Assembly: GCF_015704865.1 (NCBI RefSeq)
Contig: NZ_JADQTO010000032.1
Span: forward strand, 1 to 64,000
Source: Actinoplanes aureus
Lineage (GTDB): Bacteria > Actinomycetota > Actinomycetes > Mycobacteriales > Micromonosporaceae
Length of the DNA: 64,000 bases
Direction: 5' to 3'
In this document: in pieces, positions 22,574 through 31,679 of the stretch
Layout of the letters: the number at the start of each line of letters is the position of its first letter
How positions within the stretch are numbered: position 1 is the stretch's first letter
The notes under the pieces: generated by a model
The model's input: only the letters and a program-made list of their open reading frames with translations
The model's database searches: none
Told to the model about the DNA's origin: nothing
Position numbers and translations under genes: made by a program

Positions 22574-23974
22574 ATGACAAATAGGAGGGACTTCCTACGT
22601 ACCACGGGGGCGCTGGCCGTCGGCGCCATGCTGGCCGGCTGCGCGAGCGAGGAGGACGCCGGCCCGGGTGGGCCCACCGGGGCACCGGGCGGCGCACCGG
22701 CCGAAACCTTCGAGGAGCCGTCGAAGAAGCTCTCCGGCGGCCTGAGCATTCTGCTGTGGAGCCACTTCGTACCCAGCCACGACGCCTGGTTCGACAAGTT
22801 CGCCAGGGACTGGGGCAGCAAGACCGGGGTGGACGTCAAGGTCGACCACATCGACCAGGCACAGATCACCACCCGGATCGCCGCCGAGATCTCGGCCGGT
22901 CAGGGCCATGACATGATCCAGTTCATCGCGCCGCTGTCGCAGTTCGAGCCGAGCGTGCTGGACCTGAAGGACCTCACCGACGAGGCGAGCAAACGCTGGG
23001 GTACGCAGCTCGAGCTCTGCCAGAAGTCGAGCTTCAACCCGAGCACCGGCAAGTTCTACGCGTACTCGCCGGGCTGGGTGCCGGACCCGGGCAACTACCG
23101 CAAGTCGCTGTGGGAGCCGGCCGGCTTCCCGAACGGGCCGGCCAGCTGGGACGACCTGCTCAAGGGCGGCGGTGAGATCAAGAAGTCGAAGAACGTACAG
23201 ATGGGCCTGGGCATGTCCCAGGAGATCGACTCCAACATGGTGCTGCGCGGTCTGATGTGGACACACGGCGCCTCGATCCAGGATGCCAACGAGCGGGTGA
23301 TCCTGAACTCGCCGGAGACCGTGCAGGCGGTCGAGTTCATGGCCAAGCTCTTCAAGGAGAGCATGACCAACGAGGTGTTCTCCTGGAACGCGGCCAGCAA
23401 CAACCAGGGCCTGGTCGCCGGGAAGATGTCGTACATCGTCAACTCGATCTCGGCCTGGCGTACCTCGCAGGGCACCAATCCGCAGGTCGCCGACGACGTG
23501 CACTTCGTGCCCGCGTTGCGTGGCCCGGCCGGGCAGTTCGCGGCGCAGCACGTCCTCTACAACTGGATCGTCCCGAAGCACGCCGCGAACCCGGACGCGG
23601 CCAAGGAGTTCCTGCTCCACTACACGAGCAATTTCAAGGCCGCGACGTACGCCAGCAAGCTCTACGACTTCTGCTCGTTCGCCGAGCGCACCCCGGAGCT
23701 GAACGGCTGGCTTGCCAGCGACCCGTTCGGCTCGAACCCGCCGGACAAGCTGAAGCTGCTGAGCGACGCGACGAAGTGGAGCGTCAACATCGGCTATCCC
23801 GGCCCGGCCAACACCGCCGAGGGCGAGATCTTCAATACCTTCGTCATCCCCAACATGTTCGCCCGGGTGGCCCGCGGCGAGCAGAGCGCCGCCGAGTCGG
23901 TCGCCGCCGCCACCAGCCAGGCCACCGCCGTCTTCGACAAGTGGCGGGCGCAGGGCCTAGTAGGCAAGGGATGA
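22574..23974 (+). CDS. ABC importer solute-binding lipoprotein (carbohydrate type)
   Basis: A 466-residue family 1 extracellular binding protein. ATG 22574 follows GAAGGAG. The N-terminus has a twin-arginine signal (NRRDFLR) and a lipobox LAGC with the lipidated Cys at about residue 23, so it is Tat-exported and membrane-anchored. The mature part shows the binding-protein pattern: ILLWSHFVPSHDAWFDKF, GHDMIQFIAPLSQFEPSVLDL and NTFVIPNMFARVARGE near the end. It delivers a sugar or sugar-like compound to the two permeases encoded downstream. First gene of a four-gene operon. Confidence 0.92.
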   Translation: MTNRRDFLRTTGALAVGAMLAGCASEEDAGPGGPTGAPGGAPAETFEEPSKKLSGGLSILLWSHFVPSHDAWFDKFARDWGSKTGVDVKVDHIDQAQITTRIAAEISAGQGHDMIQFIAPLSQFEPSVLDLKDLTDEASKRWGTQLELCQKSSFNPSTGKFYAYSPGWVPDPGNYRKSLWEPAGFPNGPASWDDLLKGGGEIKKSKNVQMGLGMSQEIDSNMVLRGLMWTHGASIQDANERVILNSPETVQAVEFMAKLFKESMTNEVFSWNAASNNQGLVAGKMSYIVNSISAWRTSQGTNPQVADDVHFVPALRGPAGQFAAQHVLYNWIVPKHAANPDAAKEFLLHYTSNFKAATYASKLYDFCSFAERTPELNGWLASDPFGSNPPDKLKLLSDATKWSVNIGYPGPANTAEGEIFNTFVIPNMFARVARGEQSAAESVAAATSQATAVFDKWRAQGLVGKG

Positions 23975-23977
23975 CAG

Positions 23978-25003
23978 GTGGCCATCGTCGAGGTACGCAA
24001 CCTGGTCAAGGAGTTCCCCGGCGGGGTACGCGCGGTCGACGGCATCGACCTCGCGACCGAGGAGGACGAGTATCTCGTCCTCCTCGGGCCGTCCGGCTGC
24101 GGTAAGACCACCCTGCTCCGCATGATCGCCGGGCTGGAGCAGCAGTCCGCCGGCGACGTGCTGATCGACGGGGAGGTGGTCAGCGGCCTGCCACCGCGCG
24201 CCCGGCAGGTGGCCATGGTGTTCCAGAGCTACGCGCTCTACCCCCACAAGACCGTGCTCGCCAACATCGTCTTCCCGCTGCGCGCCGCTCGCGTCGAGAA
24301 GTCGGAACGCGATCGCAAGGCCAGGTGGGCGGCCGACCTGCTCGGCATCTCGCACCTGCTCGCCCGCAAGCCGCGACAGCTCTCCGGCGGGGAGCGGCAG
24401 CGGGTCGCGCTGGCCCGTGCGCTGGTGCGCCAGCCGAAGGTGTTCCTGCTCGACGAGCCACTCTCCAACTTGGACGCCAAGCTGCGCGCCAGCGCGCGCG
24501 ACGAGCTCAAGCGATTCCAGGACGAGGTGCGCACCACCACCGTCTACGTCACCCACGACCAGACCGAGGCCATGGGCCTCGGCGACCGCATCGCGGTGCT
24601 CTCGCAGGGCCGGGTCCGGCAGGTGGGTCCACCGATGCAGGTGTACGACGACCCGGCCGACACCTTCGTGGCGACGTTCATCGGCTCGCCCCCGATGAAC
24701 CTGGTGCCCCGAGGTGACGTCCTGGTCGGCTTCCGCCCCGAGCATCTGCTCCCCTCGGAGGTGGCGCCCGGTGGACTCCCGGTGACGCTCAAGGTGGACC
24801 GGCTGGAGTACCTCTCCGGGGACCGGCACGTCTACGGCACCGCCATCGGCGTCGGCGAGCCCACCCGTGTCGTGGCCCGGCTTCCGGCGACCGTGGAGGC
24901 CGATGTCGCCGTGGGGGAGGAGCAGCCGTTCGCGGTGCCGGCCCGGAGGATCCGGTACTTCGACGCGGAGTCGGGTGTGCGTACCCAAGCGGGGTCGTCG
25001 TGA
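23978..25003 (+). CDS. ABC importer ATPase (MalK/UgpC type)
   Basis: A 341-residue ATPase starting at GTG 23978, three bases after the binding-protein stop. Walker A GPSGCGKTT, signature LSGGERQR, Walker B VFLLDEPLSNLDA and the switch His in YVTHDQTEA are all intact. The C-terminal about 100 residues form the MOI/TOBE-like regulatory domain (VLVGFRPEHLLP). Unlike many actinomycete sugar importers that share one MsiK ATPase, this operon brings its own. Confidence 0.94.
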   Translation: MAIVEVRNLVKEFPGGVRAVDGIDLATEEDEYLVLLGPSGCGKTTLLRMIAGLEQQSAGDVLIDGEVVSGLPPRARQVAMVFQSYALYPHKTVLANIVFPLRAARVEKSERDRKARWAADLLGISHLLARKPRQLSGGERQRVALARALVRQPKVFLLDEPLSNLDAKLRASARDELKRFQDEVRTTTVYVTHDQTEAMGLGDRIAVLSQGRVRQVGPPMQVYDDPADTFVATFIGSPPMNLVPRGDVLVGFRPEHLLPSEVAPGGLPVTLKVDRLEYLSGDRHVYGTAIGVGEPTRVVARLPATVEADVAVGEEQPFAVPARRIRYFDAESGVRTQAGSS

Positions 25004-25890
25004 GCAGGCGCCGGATGGCCGACCGGGAGGGCACGCTGGCCTGGCTGTTCCTGATGCCCAGCGTGGTCTACATCCTGGCGCTGGTGGCGCTGCCGTTCCT
25101 GCTCGCCATCGGTTACTCGCTGTCCGACGTGACCGCCGGTGACCCGTCCTTCGACTGGGTCGGGACCCGCAACTTCCAGCGGGTCTTCGAGGACCCGGTG
25201 TTCTGGCGCTCGCTCGGCAACACGTTCGTCTTCACGCTGATCTCGATGGCGCTGATCGTCGTACTCGGCAAGGTCCTGGCCAACATCCTGGTCGCCGACT
25301 TCCGCGGCAAGTGGGTGGTCCGGTTCCTGGTGCTGCTGCCCTGGACCACGCCGGTGGCGCTGTCGTCGATCGCCTGGCTCTGGATGCTCGACTCGATCTT
25401 CTCGCCGATCGACTGGGTGCTGCGGCAGCTGGGCCTGATCGAGGGCAACATGTACTGGCTGGGTGAGCCCGGGCTGGCCATGGCCAGCGTGATCGCGGTG
25501 CACGTCTGGCGGCTCACCCCGCTGGCCGCGGTGATCATGGTGGCCGGGCTGGTCGCCATCCCGCGCGACCTGGACGAGGCGGCCCGGGTCGACGGCGCCG
25601 GCTACTGGCGGCGGATGTTCGAGGTGACGATTCCGCTGGTGTTGCCGGTGGCCGCGGTCGCCGCGCTGTTCGGGGCGATCTTCACGTTCACCGACATGGC
25701 CGTGGTCGACGTGCTCACCAACGGCGGACCCAACAACGCCACCCAGGTGCTGACCAGCTGGGCCTTCTTCCGCGGCATCGACGGCGGCGACGTCGGCCAG
25801 GGCGCGGCGATCGCGCTGTTCCTGTTCCCGCTGCTGCTGGCCGCCGCCATCGCGATCCTGCGGGCGGTACGCCGCCTGGAGGTCCGATGA
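25000..25890 (+). CDS. ABC importer permease (MalF/UgpA type)
   Basis: A 296-residue permease with about six membrane helices, starting with GTG in a GTGA overlap. The EAA loop that docks onto the ATPase is visible: DLDEAARVDGAGYWRRMFEVTIPL. The last periplasmic region TNGGPNNATQVL is typical of MalF/UgpA. Confidence 0.94.
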   Translation: MSRRRMADREGTLAWLFLMPSVVYILALVALPFLLAIGYSLSDVTAGDPSFDWVGTRNFQRVFEDPVFWRSLGNTFVFTLISMALIVVLGKVLANILVADFRGKWVVRFLVLLPWTTPVALSSIAWLWMLDSIFSPIDWVLRQLGLIEGNMYWLGEPGLAMASVIAVHVWRLTPLAAVIMVAGLVAIPRDLDEAARVDGAGYWRRMFEVTIPLVLPVAAVAALFGAIFTFTDMAVVDVLTNGGPNNATQVLTSWAFFRGIDGGDVGQGAAIALFLFPLLLAAAIAILRAVRRLEVR

Positions 25891-26747
25891 ATCAGCAGGC
25901 GAAGTACGCCCGCCGGCACATCGCCGCCCGGGCCGGCCTCTACTTCGGGGCGATCCTCGCCGCTCTGATCTGCGCGGCCCCGTTCCTGTGGAGCATGGTC
26001 ACCGCGTTCAAGCAGAACCGGGATCTCTACAACCCGGAGAACAACCCGTTCCGCTACAACCGGCCGGCCACCTCCGACCACGTCCTCTACCTGTTCGACA
26101 ACACGTCGTTCACCACGTTCGCCTGGAACACCCTCTGGGTCGGCGTGCTGGTCGTGGTGATCACGCTGTCGCTCGGGCTGCCGGCCGCGTACGCCCTGGC
26201 CCGTCTCGACCGCCCGTGGGCCGGTTGGTTCGGCGTCGCCATCTTCCTGGTCTACCTGGTGCCGCCGAGCCTGCTCTTCCTGTCGCTGTCCCGGCTGGTC
26301 GTCGGGGTGGGCCTGCAGGACTCCACCTGGTCGCTGGTGCTGATCTACCCGACCATCACGATCCCGGTCTCGATCTGGCTGCTCATCGGCTTCCTCAAGG
26401 CGGTGCCGAAGGACATCGAGGAGCAGGCCATGGTGGACGGGTTCAGCCGGCTCGCCGCGTTCTGGCGGGCCGTGGTGCCGCTGACCTTCCCGGGGATCGT
26501 GGCGGTGGTGGTCTTCGCATTCACGCTGACCGCCAGCGAGTTCATCTACGCGCTGGCGTTCGTGTCGCCGACCACCGAGAAGGTGCTCTCCACCGGGGTG
26601 CCCACCGAGCTGGTCCGCGGCGACGTGTTCTTCTGGCAGTCGCTACAGGCCGCCACGGTGCTGGCGGCGATCCCGATCGCGATCGTCTTCAACGTGTTCC
26701 TGGACCGGTTCATCGCCGGCTTCACCCAGGGCGCGGTCAAGGGGTGA
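25887..26747 (+). CDS. ABC importer permease (MalG/UgpE type)
   Basis: A 286-residue permease, six helices, ATGA overlap with the partner permease. The EAA loop reads EEQAMVDGFSRLAAFWRAV. It ends with FIAGFTQGAVKG, the standard end of MalG/UgpE. Its stop codon directly abuts the stop of the convergent anti-sigma gene (zero bases between), so the two transcripts overlap tail to tail. Confidence 0.94.
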   Translation: MNQQAKYARRHIAARAGLYFGAILAALICAAPFLWSMVTAFKQNRDLYNPENNPFRYNRPATSDHVLYLFDNTSFTTFAWNTLWVGVLVVVITLSLGLPAAYALARLDRPWAGWFGVAIFLVYLVPPSLLFLSLSRLVVGVGLQDSTWSLVLIYPTITIPVSIWLLIGFLKAVPKDIEEQAMVDGFSRLAAFWRAVVPLTFPGIVAVVVFAFTLTASEFIYALAFVSPTTEKVLSTGVPTELVRGDVFFWQSLQAATVLAAIPIAIVFNVFLDRFIAGFTQGAVKG

Positions 26748-27764
26748 TCACGGGTAGGGGGCGAGGGACGGCGCGGCCGCGAGCCAGGCCCGGGCCAGAG
26801 CGGTGTCGCCGCCGAGCTCGGCCGGGAACGCGTCCGGATCGCGGCGGGCGCCGACCAGCCGGCAGAACTCGACGACATCGGCGGTGATCTCGGCGTCCGG
26901 CTCCCCGGCGGTGTGACCGGAGACGACCGGCACCGTCCAGGTGCCACCGCCCGCGCCGGTCAGGTGCAGCCGGACGTGCCGGCCGGCCGCGTCCGGCATC
27001 CGCCGGGCGGTCACCTTCGGCAGCAGGCGGGCGGCCAGGTCGGCCATCGGGTGCAGGTGCTCGGGCAGCGGCGTGGTCGCCGCGCTGCCGGTCGCCCCGG
27101 CGATGTCCTCGGTGTGTATCCACGTCTCGAAGGCGCGCGCCAGCAGTGCGTCCGGTACCACCATGGGAAAGCCCAGCGTCACCGTGGCACCGTTCGGCCG
27201 GCGTGGCAGGGCCAGGCACAGTTCCTCGGCCTGGTCCCGCCACGATCGCCGGGTCTCGTCGACCGGGCGCTCCTTCTCCCGGGCGACGATGGCGACGGTC
27301 CGCGTCTCGGCGTCGGTGCCGGGTTCCACCGGTGGTCGCACGGCCACGCCGAGGGCGGCGGCGACCAGCCCGTCGGTGGCGATCAGGTGGGCCAGCAGGT
27401 CGTGGACGCTCATCTGTTCATACGCCGCGATCCGCTGCCAGTCGCCGGTGGGCAGCCCGGAGAGCATCAGGTCCAGCGCGGCCACCTGGGCGGCGTACGG
27501 TTTCGCGTACCCCGGTGCTCTGGGTGCGGGACGGCGCCGCAGGTGCGCCGCGGAGCGCAACCGGATGCCCAGCCCGGCCGGCGGGCGCAGGTGACCGCCG
27601 CCCAGCTCGGCGGCCGTCTCCCGCAGCGTGCGTGCCTCCTCGGAGCAGACGGCACAGCTGCTCAGGTGTGCCTGGACGAGCTCCGCCTCCTCCGGGGTGC
27701 ACGCGTCAAGAGCCCAGGCCCCGATGAGTGGGTGGATCGCCTCATGGCTGTGCGTGCTGGTCAT
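26748..27764 (-). CDS. Zinc-finger / mycothiol-dependent isomerase-like anti-sigma candidate
   Basis: A 338-residue fusion. Residues 1-45 form a zinc-finger anti-sigma segment (H-x-A-I, then AHLSSCAVCSEE, the H-x3-C-x2-C pattern). From about residue 90 it matches the mycothiol-dependent maleylpyruvate isomerase (DinB-like) domain: SVHDLLAHLIATDGL contributes a metal His, and AFETWIHTEDI the Glu/His pair. The ATG overlaps the sigma gene stop (ATGA), the hallmark of sigma/anti-sigma pairs. A plausible model is that the thiol-binding domain senses mycothiol or a metal and releases the sigma factor. That is inference; enzymatic activity is equally untested. Confidence 0.85.
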   Translation of the reverse strand: MTSTHSHEAIHPLIGAWALDACTPEEAELVQAHLSSCAVCSEEARTLRETAAELGGGHLRPPAGLGIRLRSAAHLRRRPAPRAPGYAKPYAAQVAALDLMLSGLPTGDWQRIAAYEQMSVHDLLAHLIATDGLVAAALGVAVRPPVEPGTDAETRTVAIVAREKERPVDETRRSWRDQAEELCLALPRRPNGATVTLGFPMVVPDALLARAFETWIHTEDIAGATGSAATTPLPEHLHPMADLAARLLPKVTARRMPDAAGRHVRLHLTGAGGGTWTVPVVSGHTAGEPDAEITADVVEFCRLVGARRDPDAFPAELGGDTALARAWLAAAPSLAPYP

Positions 27765-28501
27765 GGCTGGGCCTTCCTGGACGTACCCTTCCGGCCCTCG
27801 CCTGCTAGGCCGCTGCTCGGTGCGGCTGGATGCCGCTCGGTGCGGTCGGTCACGTCGCCAGAACCGTGCGTGTGACTGCTCAACGCCACGGTCAGTCTGC
27901 GTAACGCCTCGCGGAGCCGCGACTTGGCGGTGCCCTCCGGGAGACCCAATTCCTTCGCCACCTCACGGTAGGTGCGTCCGTGCAGGTACGCCAGCGTGAT
28001 CGCACTGTGCAGCGGTTCGGGAAGCGTGCGCAGGGCGATCCGCAGGCGATGCGTCGTGTCGGCGTCGGAGACCTGGTCACCGACCGGGTCGCCGCCGCCC
28101 AGCGCGGCCATGCTCAGCTGTGGGTCCTGGGTGCCACGGCGGTGTGCCTCCTCACGCCGCACCAGGTCCACCGCGCGTCGATGGGCGATCATGGCGAGCC
28201 AGCCGCGCAGGCTGCCTTTCGCCGGGTCGAAAGCGAACGGCCGCTGCCAGAAGGCCAGGAAGACCTCCTGCGCGACGTCCTCTGCGGCTCGGTCGTCCCG
28301 GGTGACGCGGACAGCGATGGTGTAGACGAGGGCGCTGTACCGCTCATACACCTCGTCGAACGCGTCCTCGTCGCCGAAGACGAGCCGATCGCGGAGCCGG
28401 CTGTCCTCATCGGATGCCTCCGCCCGCTCCGCCGCGGTCTTGTCGGTGGATCTCTGCTGCACCAAGGCGCTCACCCCACCCCGGCAACACTCTAAGCGCA
28501 T
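27761..28501 (-). CDS. ECF-type RNA polymerase sigma factor
   Basis: A sigma-70 family ECF factor of up to 246 residues. Region 2 is visible at about residues 45-115 (AFDEVYERYSALVYTIAVRV, EDVAQEVFLAFWQRP, GWLAMIAHRRAVDLVRR). Region 4 is at about 155-205 (LPEPLHSAITLAYLHGRTYREVA, GLPEGTAKSRLREALRRL). The tail of about 40 residues is polar. ATG 28501 has no good ribosome-binding site; GTG 28474 is a reasonable alternative. Co-transcribed with the anti-sigma candidate. Confidence 0.92.
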   Translation of the reverse strand: MRLECCRGGVSALVQQRSTDKTAAERAEASDEDSRLRDRLVFGDEDAFDEVYERYSALVYTIAVRVTRDDRAAEDVAQEVFLAFWQRPFAFDPAKGSLRGWLAMIAHRRAVDLVRREEAHRRGTQDPQLSMAALGGGDPVGDQVSDADTTHRLRIALRTLPEPLHSAITLAYLHGRTYREVAKELGLPEGTAKSRLREALRRLTVALSSHTHGSGDVTDRTERHPAAPSSGLAGEGRKGTSRKAQP

Positions 28502-28513
28502 GGGACGGCCGAG

Positions 28514-28948
28514 TCACCGTGCGGAGGATGCCAGGCATGTCTTCTCCAGCCTGGCCCGGGCTGCTTCGGCCTGTTCCAGGTACTGCGGCTCGGCAGACCG
28601 GGTGTCCAGCCGGACCCGCAGGTAACCGAGGTTGAGGACGACGTCCGTCATCGAGTCGAGGACCGCACCGGTGGCCTCGGTGCGCAGCTCCCAGATGCGG
28701 GTCTGCAACGTGCGGAGCTCGGCCCGGTCGGCGTCGGAGACGGCGGCGACGTCGGTCTGCCGGGTCACCCGGGCCAGGGCGAGGATGGTGTCGGCGGCGT
28801 CACGGCAGACGCCCGGGGCGAACTCGTCCGCCGCCGGCAGTGCGGGACCCGCGGCCGGTGCGGACGACGACCGCCGGGTCACGAGGACGGCGGCTCCGAT
28901 CAGGACGACCACCAGAACCACGGCGGCCACGACGATGAGACGCTTCAC
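28514..28948 (-). CDS. Small membrane-anchored secreted protein
   Basis: A 144-residue protein starting at GTG 28948 with AAGGAG upstream. A single N-terminal membrane helix (LIVVAAVVLVVVLIGAAVLV) is followed by a Ser/Pro/Ala linker and an extracellular alpha-helical domain of about 95 residues. The domain has two Cys (FAPGVCRDAADT and LEKTCLASS) that may pair. No family recognised. Located between the sigma gene and DUF4331, it may belong to the same stress unit. Confidence 0.7.
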   Translation of the reverse strand: MKRLIVVAAVVLVVVLIGAAVLVTRRSSSAPAAGPALPAADEFAPGVCRDAADTILALARVTRQTDVAAVSDADRAELRTLQTRIWELRTEATGAVLDSMTDVVLNLGYLRVRLDTRSAEPQYLEQAEAARARLEKTCLASSAR

Positions 28949-28964
28949 GACGCGCTCCTTATGT

Positions 28965-28994
28965 CTCCAGGCCCGCCGGGCGGCGGGCCTGGAG
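28965..28994. terminator. Strong 13-bp hairpin after DUF4331 gene
   Basis: Arms CTCCAGGCCCGCC and GGCGGGCCTGGAG with a 4-base loop. It begins 9 bases past the DUF4331 stop and separates that gene from the small membrane-anchored protein gene. Confidence 0.8.
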
Positions 28995-29003
28995 TTCGTA
29001 GGG

Positions 29004-30413
29004 TTACTGCTGGTTCACGCCGATGGCGTTGGGAAGGGCGACGTACGGGAACGCGCCCCGGAACTTCACGTTGTTGGCGTCCACCGCGTCACCGAGTCCG
29101 TCGACGGCGGCCGGGTGGTTGGGCAGCAGGACGCCCTCGGCGACCCGCAGCGTCACGTCCAGAACGTCGTCGGCGAGCCGGCGGCCGTTCGGGAAGCCCG
29201 CGTTGTCGCCGCCGATGACCCCGAAGCGGTTCGGCGAGGCGGCCGGCGGAATCGACATGTTCAGTCGCAGCTGTTCGCTGGGCTGGAACTTGCTGACGTC
29301 GACGTCCTTGTTGAGCCGCTGCGAGTTCAGGTCCACCGCGACCGGCCCGCAGTCCTTGCAGAATCCGGTCAGGAAGGTCTCGACCAGGTCCTGCCGGGGT
29401 GTCGCCGGAGCCGGGATCTTGTAGATCTGCTCGACCAGGCGGGGCACCTCGGGGTTGGTCACGAACTGCAGGAAGCGGGCGTCGTTCTTCGGCTGGGTGG
29501 CGTTGAACTCGTCCTTGCGGCCGACCGGGATGACGACCTCGTTGACCAGTGGCATGCCCAGGCGCGACACCTGACGGAACTCGCCGGAGCGGTCCCGCTG
29601 GTTCTTGGTGCCGACCACCTCGACGCGCTTGCGCGAGGTGGTGCTCCAGATGCCCACCACCGGGTTACGGGTGTCGTCGCCCTTCAGCGCCAGCGCCTTC
29701 TTCGGCACCTGGATGGCGAGCGTGTTGACGTTGTAGCCCTTGACGGTGTCCGTGCCGATCTGCGAGAAATCACCGTTGTAGAGCAGGTTGAAGATTCCCA
29801 GGTCGAGGAAGAACGGGTCGTCGGCCTGGCCGGCGAAGGTCTGCCCGCCGTTCGGCAGCTTGGTGACCGCCGCGTCGGCGAGCGCGCCGTAGTTCGGCAT
29901 CGAGGCCTGCCCGACCCGCGACGGCGCCACCTTGCCGCTGCGGATCAGCGTGCTGGTGCCGTTCTCGGTGATCGCCTGGAGCCGGTACGTCTGGAAGTAG
30001 TTCAGGTCCGGGTCGTCGAGCGAGGTCACCGGCCCGGTGTTGTAAAGGAACGTATTGCGATTGCGGTAGTTGTCGTCGAACGTCCACCGGTACGTGATGT
30101 CCGGCAGAGCGTCCCCGTCGTTGTCGATGTTGATGTCGTACGCCGTCTCCGTGGCGAACGCGTAGAAGTTGGGACCGCCGTTCGGCTCCTCGAACGGGAG
30201 CCAGTTGGCGATCATCGTGACGCTGTCCGGCGCGTCCGGGCTGACGAACGCGTAGACGTCGGTGTTGTCGAGCCGGGGTTCCCCGGCGACCAGTGGTGCC
30301 TCACGGTGGCTGGACGCCGTACCGATGGTGGGCGCCAGCGAGGCGACGCACGCTGCCGCCGCGAGTGCGGCCGCGACGCCGAGCGCTGGTCTCCGAAATG
30401 AGCGTTGGTGCAT
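29004..30413 (-). CDS. DUF4331 secreted protein
   Basis: A 469-residue exported protein starting at ATG 30413 after TAGGAGGAG. The signal peptide is RRPALGVAAALAAAACVASLAP. The mature chain opens with the family hallmark SSHREAPL and LDNTDVYAFVSPD, and has TMIANWLPFEEPNGGPNFY, YNVNTLAIQVPKKAL and SRKRVEVVG. A CKDCG motif occurs mid-chain. Function of the family is not established; it is often found near ECF sigma factors and haem or redox proteins, as here. Confidence 0.88.
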   Translation of the reverse strand: MHQRSFRRPALGVAAALAAAACVASLAPTIGTASSHREAPLVAGEPRLDNTDVYAFVSPDAPDSVTMIANWLPFEEPNGGPNFYAFATETAYDINIDNDGDALPDITYRWTFDDNYRNRNTFLYNTGPVTSLDDPDLNYFQTYRLQAITENGTSTLIRSGKVAPSRVGQASMPNYGALADAAVTKLPNGGQTFAGQADDPFFLDLGIFNLLYNGDFSQIGTDTVKGYNVNTLAIQVPKKALALKGDDTRNPVVGIWSTTSRKRVEVVGTKNQRDRSGEFRQVSRLGMPLVNEVVIPVGRKDEFNATQPKNDARFLQFVTNPEVPRLVEQIYKIPAPATPRQDLVETFLTGFCKDCGPVAVDLNSQRLNKDVDVSKFQPSEQLRLNMSIPPAASPNRFGVIGGDNAGFPNGRRLADDVLDVTLRVAEGVLLPNHPAAVDGLGDAVDANNVKFRGAFPYVALPNAIGVNQQ

Positions 30414-30455
30414 CTGCTCCTCCTACGGGCTGCTTGGCCTGTCGGAGGAGGTTCG

Positions 30456-30470
30456 GGGGCACTGAGCCCC
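30456..30470. terminator. Short GC hairpin after AI-2E transporter gene
   Basis: GGGGC and GCCCC arms with an ACTGA loop, between the AI-2E family gene and DUF4331. The stem is only 5-6 bp, so this is a weak call. Confidence 0.4.
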
Positions 30471-30489
30471 GCGGATGGATCGCTGTCGG

Positions 30490-31641
30490 TTAGTTCACTT
30501 CCGGCCGTCCGGCGGTCTCCGGGCTACGAATAGCTTCTTCGGCGGCTTCGTCGGCCGGATCGTCCGGTGGTGGAGCCGGGGAGTCGCTGAGCTGCTCCCG
30601 CAGATAGTTCCAGAGGACCGCGATGATCGCCGCGACCGGGACGGCGAGCAGGGCGCCGACGATGCCGTACAGGCTGCTGCCCAGGGTGACCGCGAGCAGC
30701 ACGACGCCGGCGTGCAGGCCCAGGCCCCGGCTCTGCACCATCGGCTGGAAGACGTTGCCCTCCAGCTGCTGCACCGCGACGATGATGCCGAGCACGATCA
30801 GGGCGTCGGTCCAGCCGTTGGAGACCAGCGCGATGAGCACCGCGACGAAGCCGGCGAAGAGCGCGCCGACGATCGGGACGAAGGCGGCCACGAAGGTGAG
30901 CACGGCCAGCGGCAGCACCAGCGGCACCCCGACGATCCACAGTCCGATGCCGATCGCCACCGCGTCCAGCAGGCCGACGAACGCCTGGGAGCGGACGAAG
31001 GAACCGAGCGTGTCCCAGCTGCGGGCCACCACGACCGGGACGTCGACGGCGAGCCGGCCGGGCAGCTGGCGGGTCAGCCACGGCAGGAACCGGGGCCCGT
31101 CCTTGAGGAAGAAGAACATCAGGAACAGTGCCAGGATCGTGGTGACCAGCCCGTCAACCACAGTGCTCACCCCGGTGAGGGTGGCCGTGGCGATGCTGCC
31201 GACGCTGGCCTGGAGACGGTCGATGGCGCTGTTCGCGGCGCTGTTCACCTCGTCGTCGCCGATGTTCAGCGGCGGACCGGAGGCCCAGTCGCGGACCTGC
31301 TGGATGCCGCTGGCCACGCCCTCGGCCAGCTCGGGCGACTCGGACGCCACCGGGGCGATGATGCCGACCAGGGTGCCGGCGGCGACCAGCAGGAACAGGA
31401 CGGTCACCACCGAGGCGGCCAGCGCCGCCGGCCACCGGTGCCGGCGCAGGAACCGCACCGGTGGCCAGGTGAGCGTGGTGAGCAGGAGCGCCACGACGAG
31501 CGGCCAGATCACCGACCACATCTTCCCGAGCAGCCACAGGGCCACCCAGGTCATGAGCAGGACCAGCAGCGTCTGCAGCGAGACGATCGCCGAGGTACGC
31601 AGCGCGGACCTGGTCTTCTTGGCACTCAGAGCGGAACCCAT
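30490..31641 (-). CDS. AI-2E family transporter (PF01594)
   Basis: A 383-residue membrane protein with about eight helices. Family features: a helix pair near the N-terminus, a long periplasmic segment (SPELAEGVASGIQQV, containing NSAIDRLQ), then LALFLMFFFLKDGPRFLPWL and the C-terminal FVPIVGALFAGFVAV, VQQLEGNVFQPMVQSRGLGLHAGVVLLAV. Members export or import varied small molecules; the AI-2 role holds for only a few. The acidic, proline-rich C-terminus is cytoplasmic. Confidence 0.9.
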   Translation of the reverse strand: MGSALSAKKTRSALRTSAIVSLQTLLVLLMTWVALWLLGKMWSVIWPLVVALLLTTLTWPPVRFLRRHRWPAALAASVVTVLFLLVAAGTLVGIIAPVASESPELAEGVASGIQQVRDWASGPPLNIGDDEVNSAANSAIDRLQASVGSIATATLTGVSTVVDGLVTTILALFLMFFFLKDGPRFLPWLTRQLPGRLAVDVPVVVARSWDTLGSFVRSQAFVGLLDAVAIGIGLWIVGVPLVLPLAVLTFVAAFVPIVGALFAGFVAVLIALVSNGWTDALIVLGIIVAVQQLEGNVFQPMVQSRGLGLHAGVVLLAVTLGSSLYGIVGALLAVPVAAIIAVLWNYLREQLSDSPAPPPDDPADEAAEEAIRSPETAGRPEVN

Positions 31642-31679
31642 GTGATCACCCTATGTACCAGTACCCCATCGGCGCACTT

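Noticed and set aside
29003..30401. Long rightward frame across the DUF4331 gene
   Set aside because: Antisense shadow; the leftward frame has the signal peptide, family motifs and terminator.
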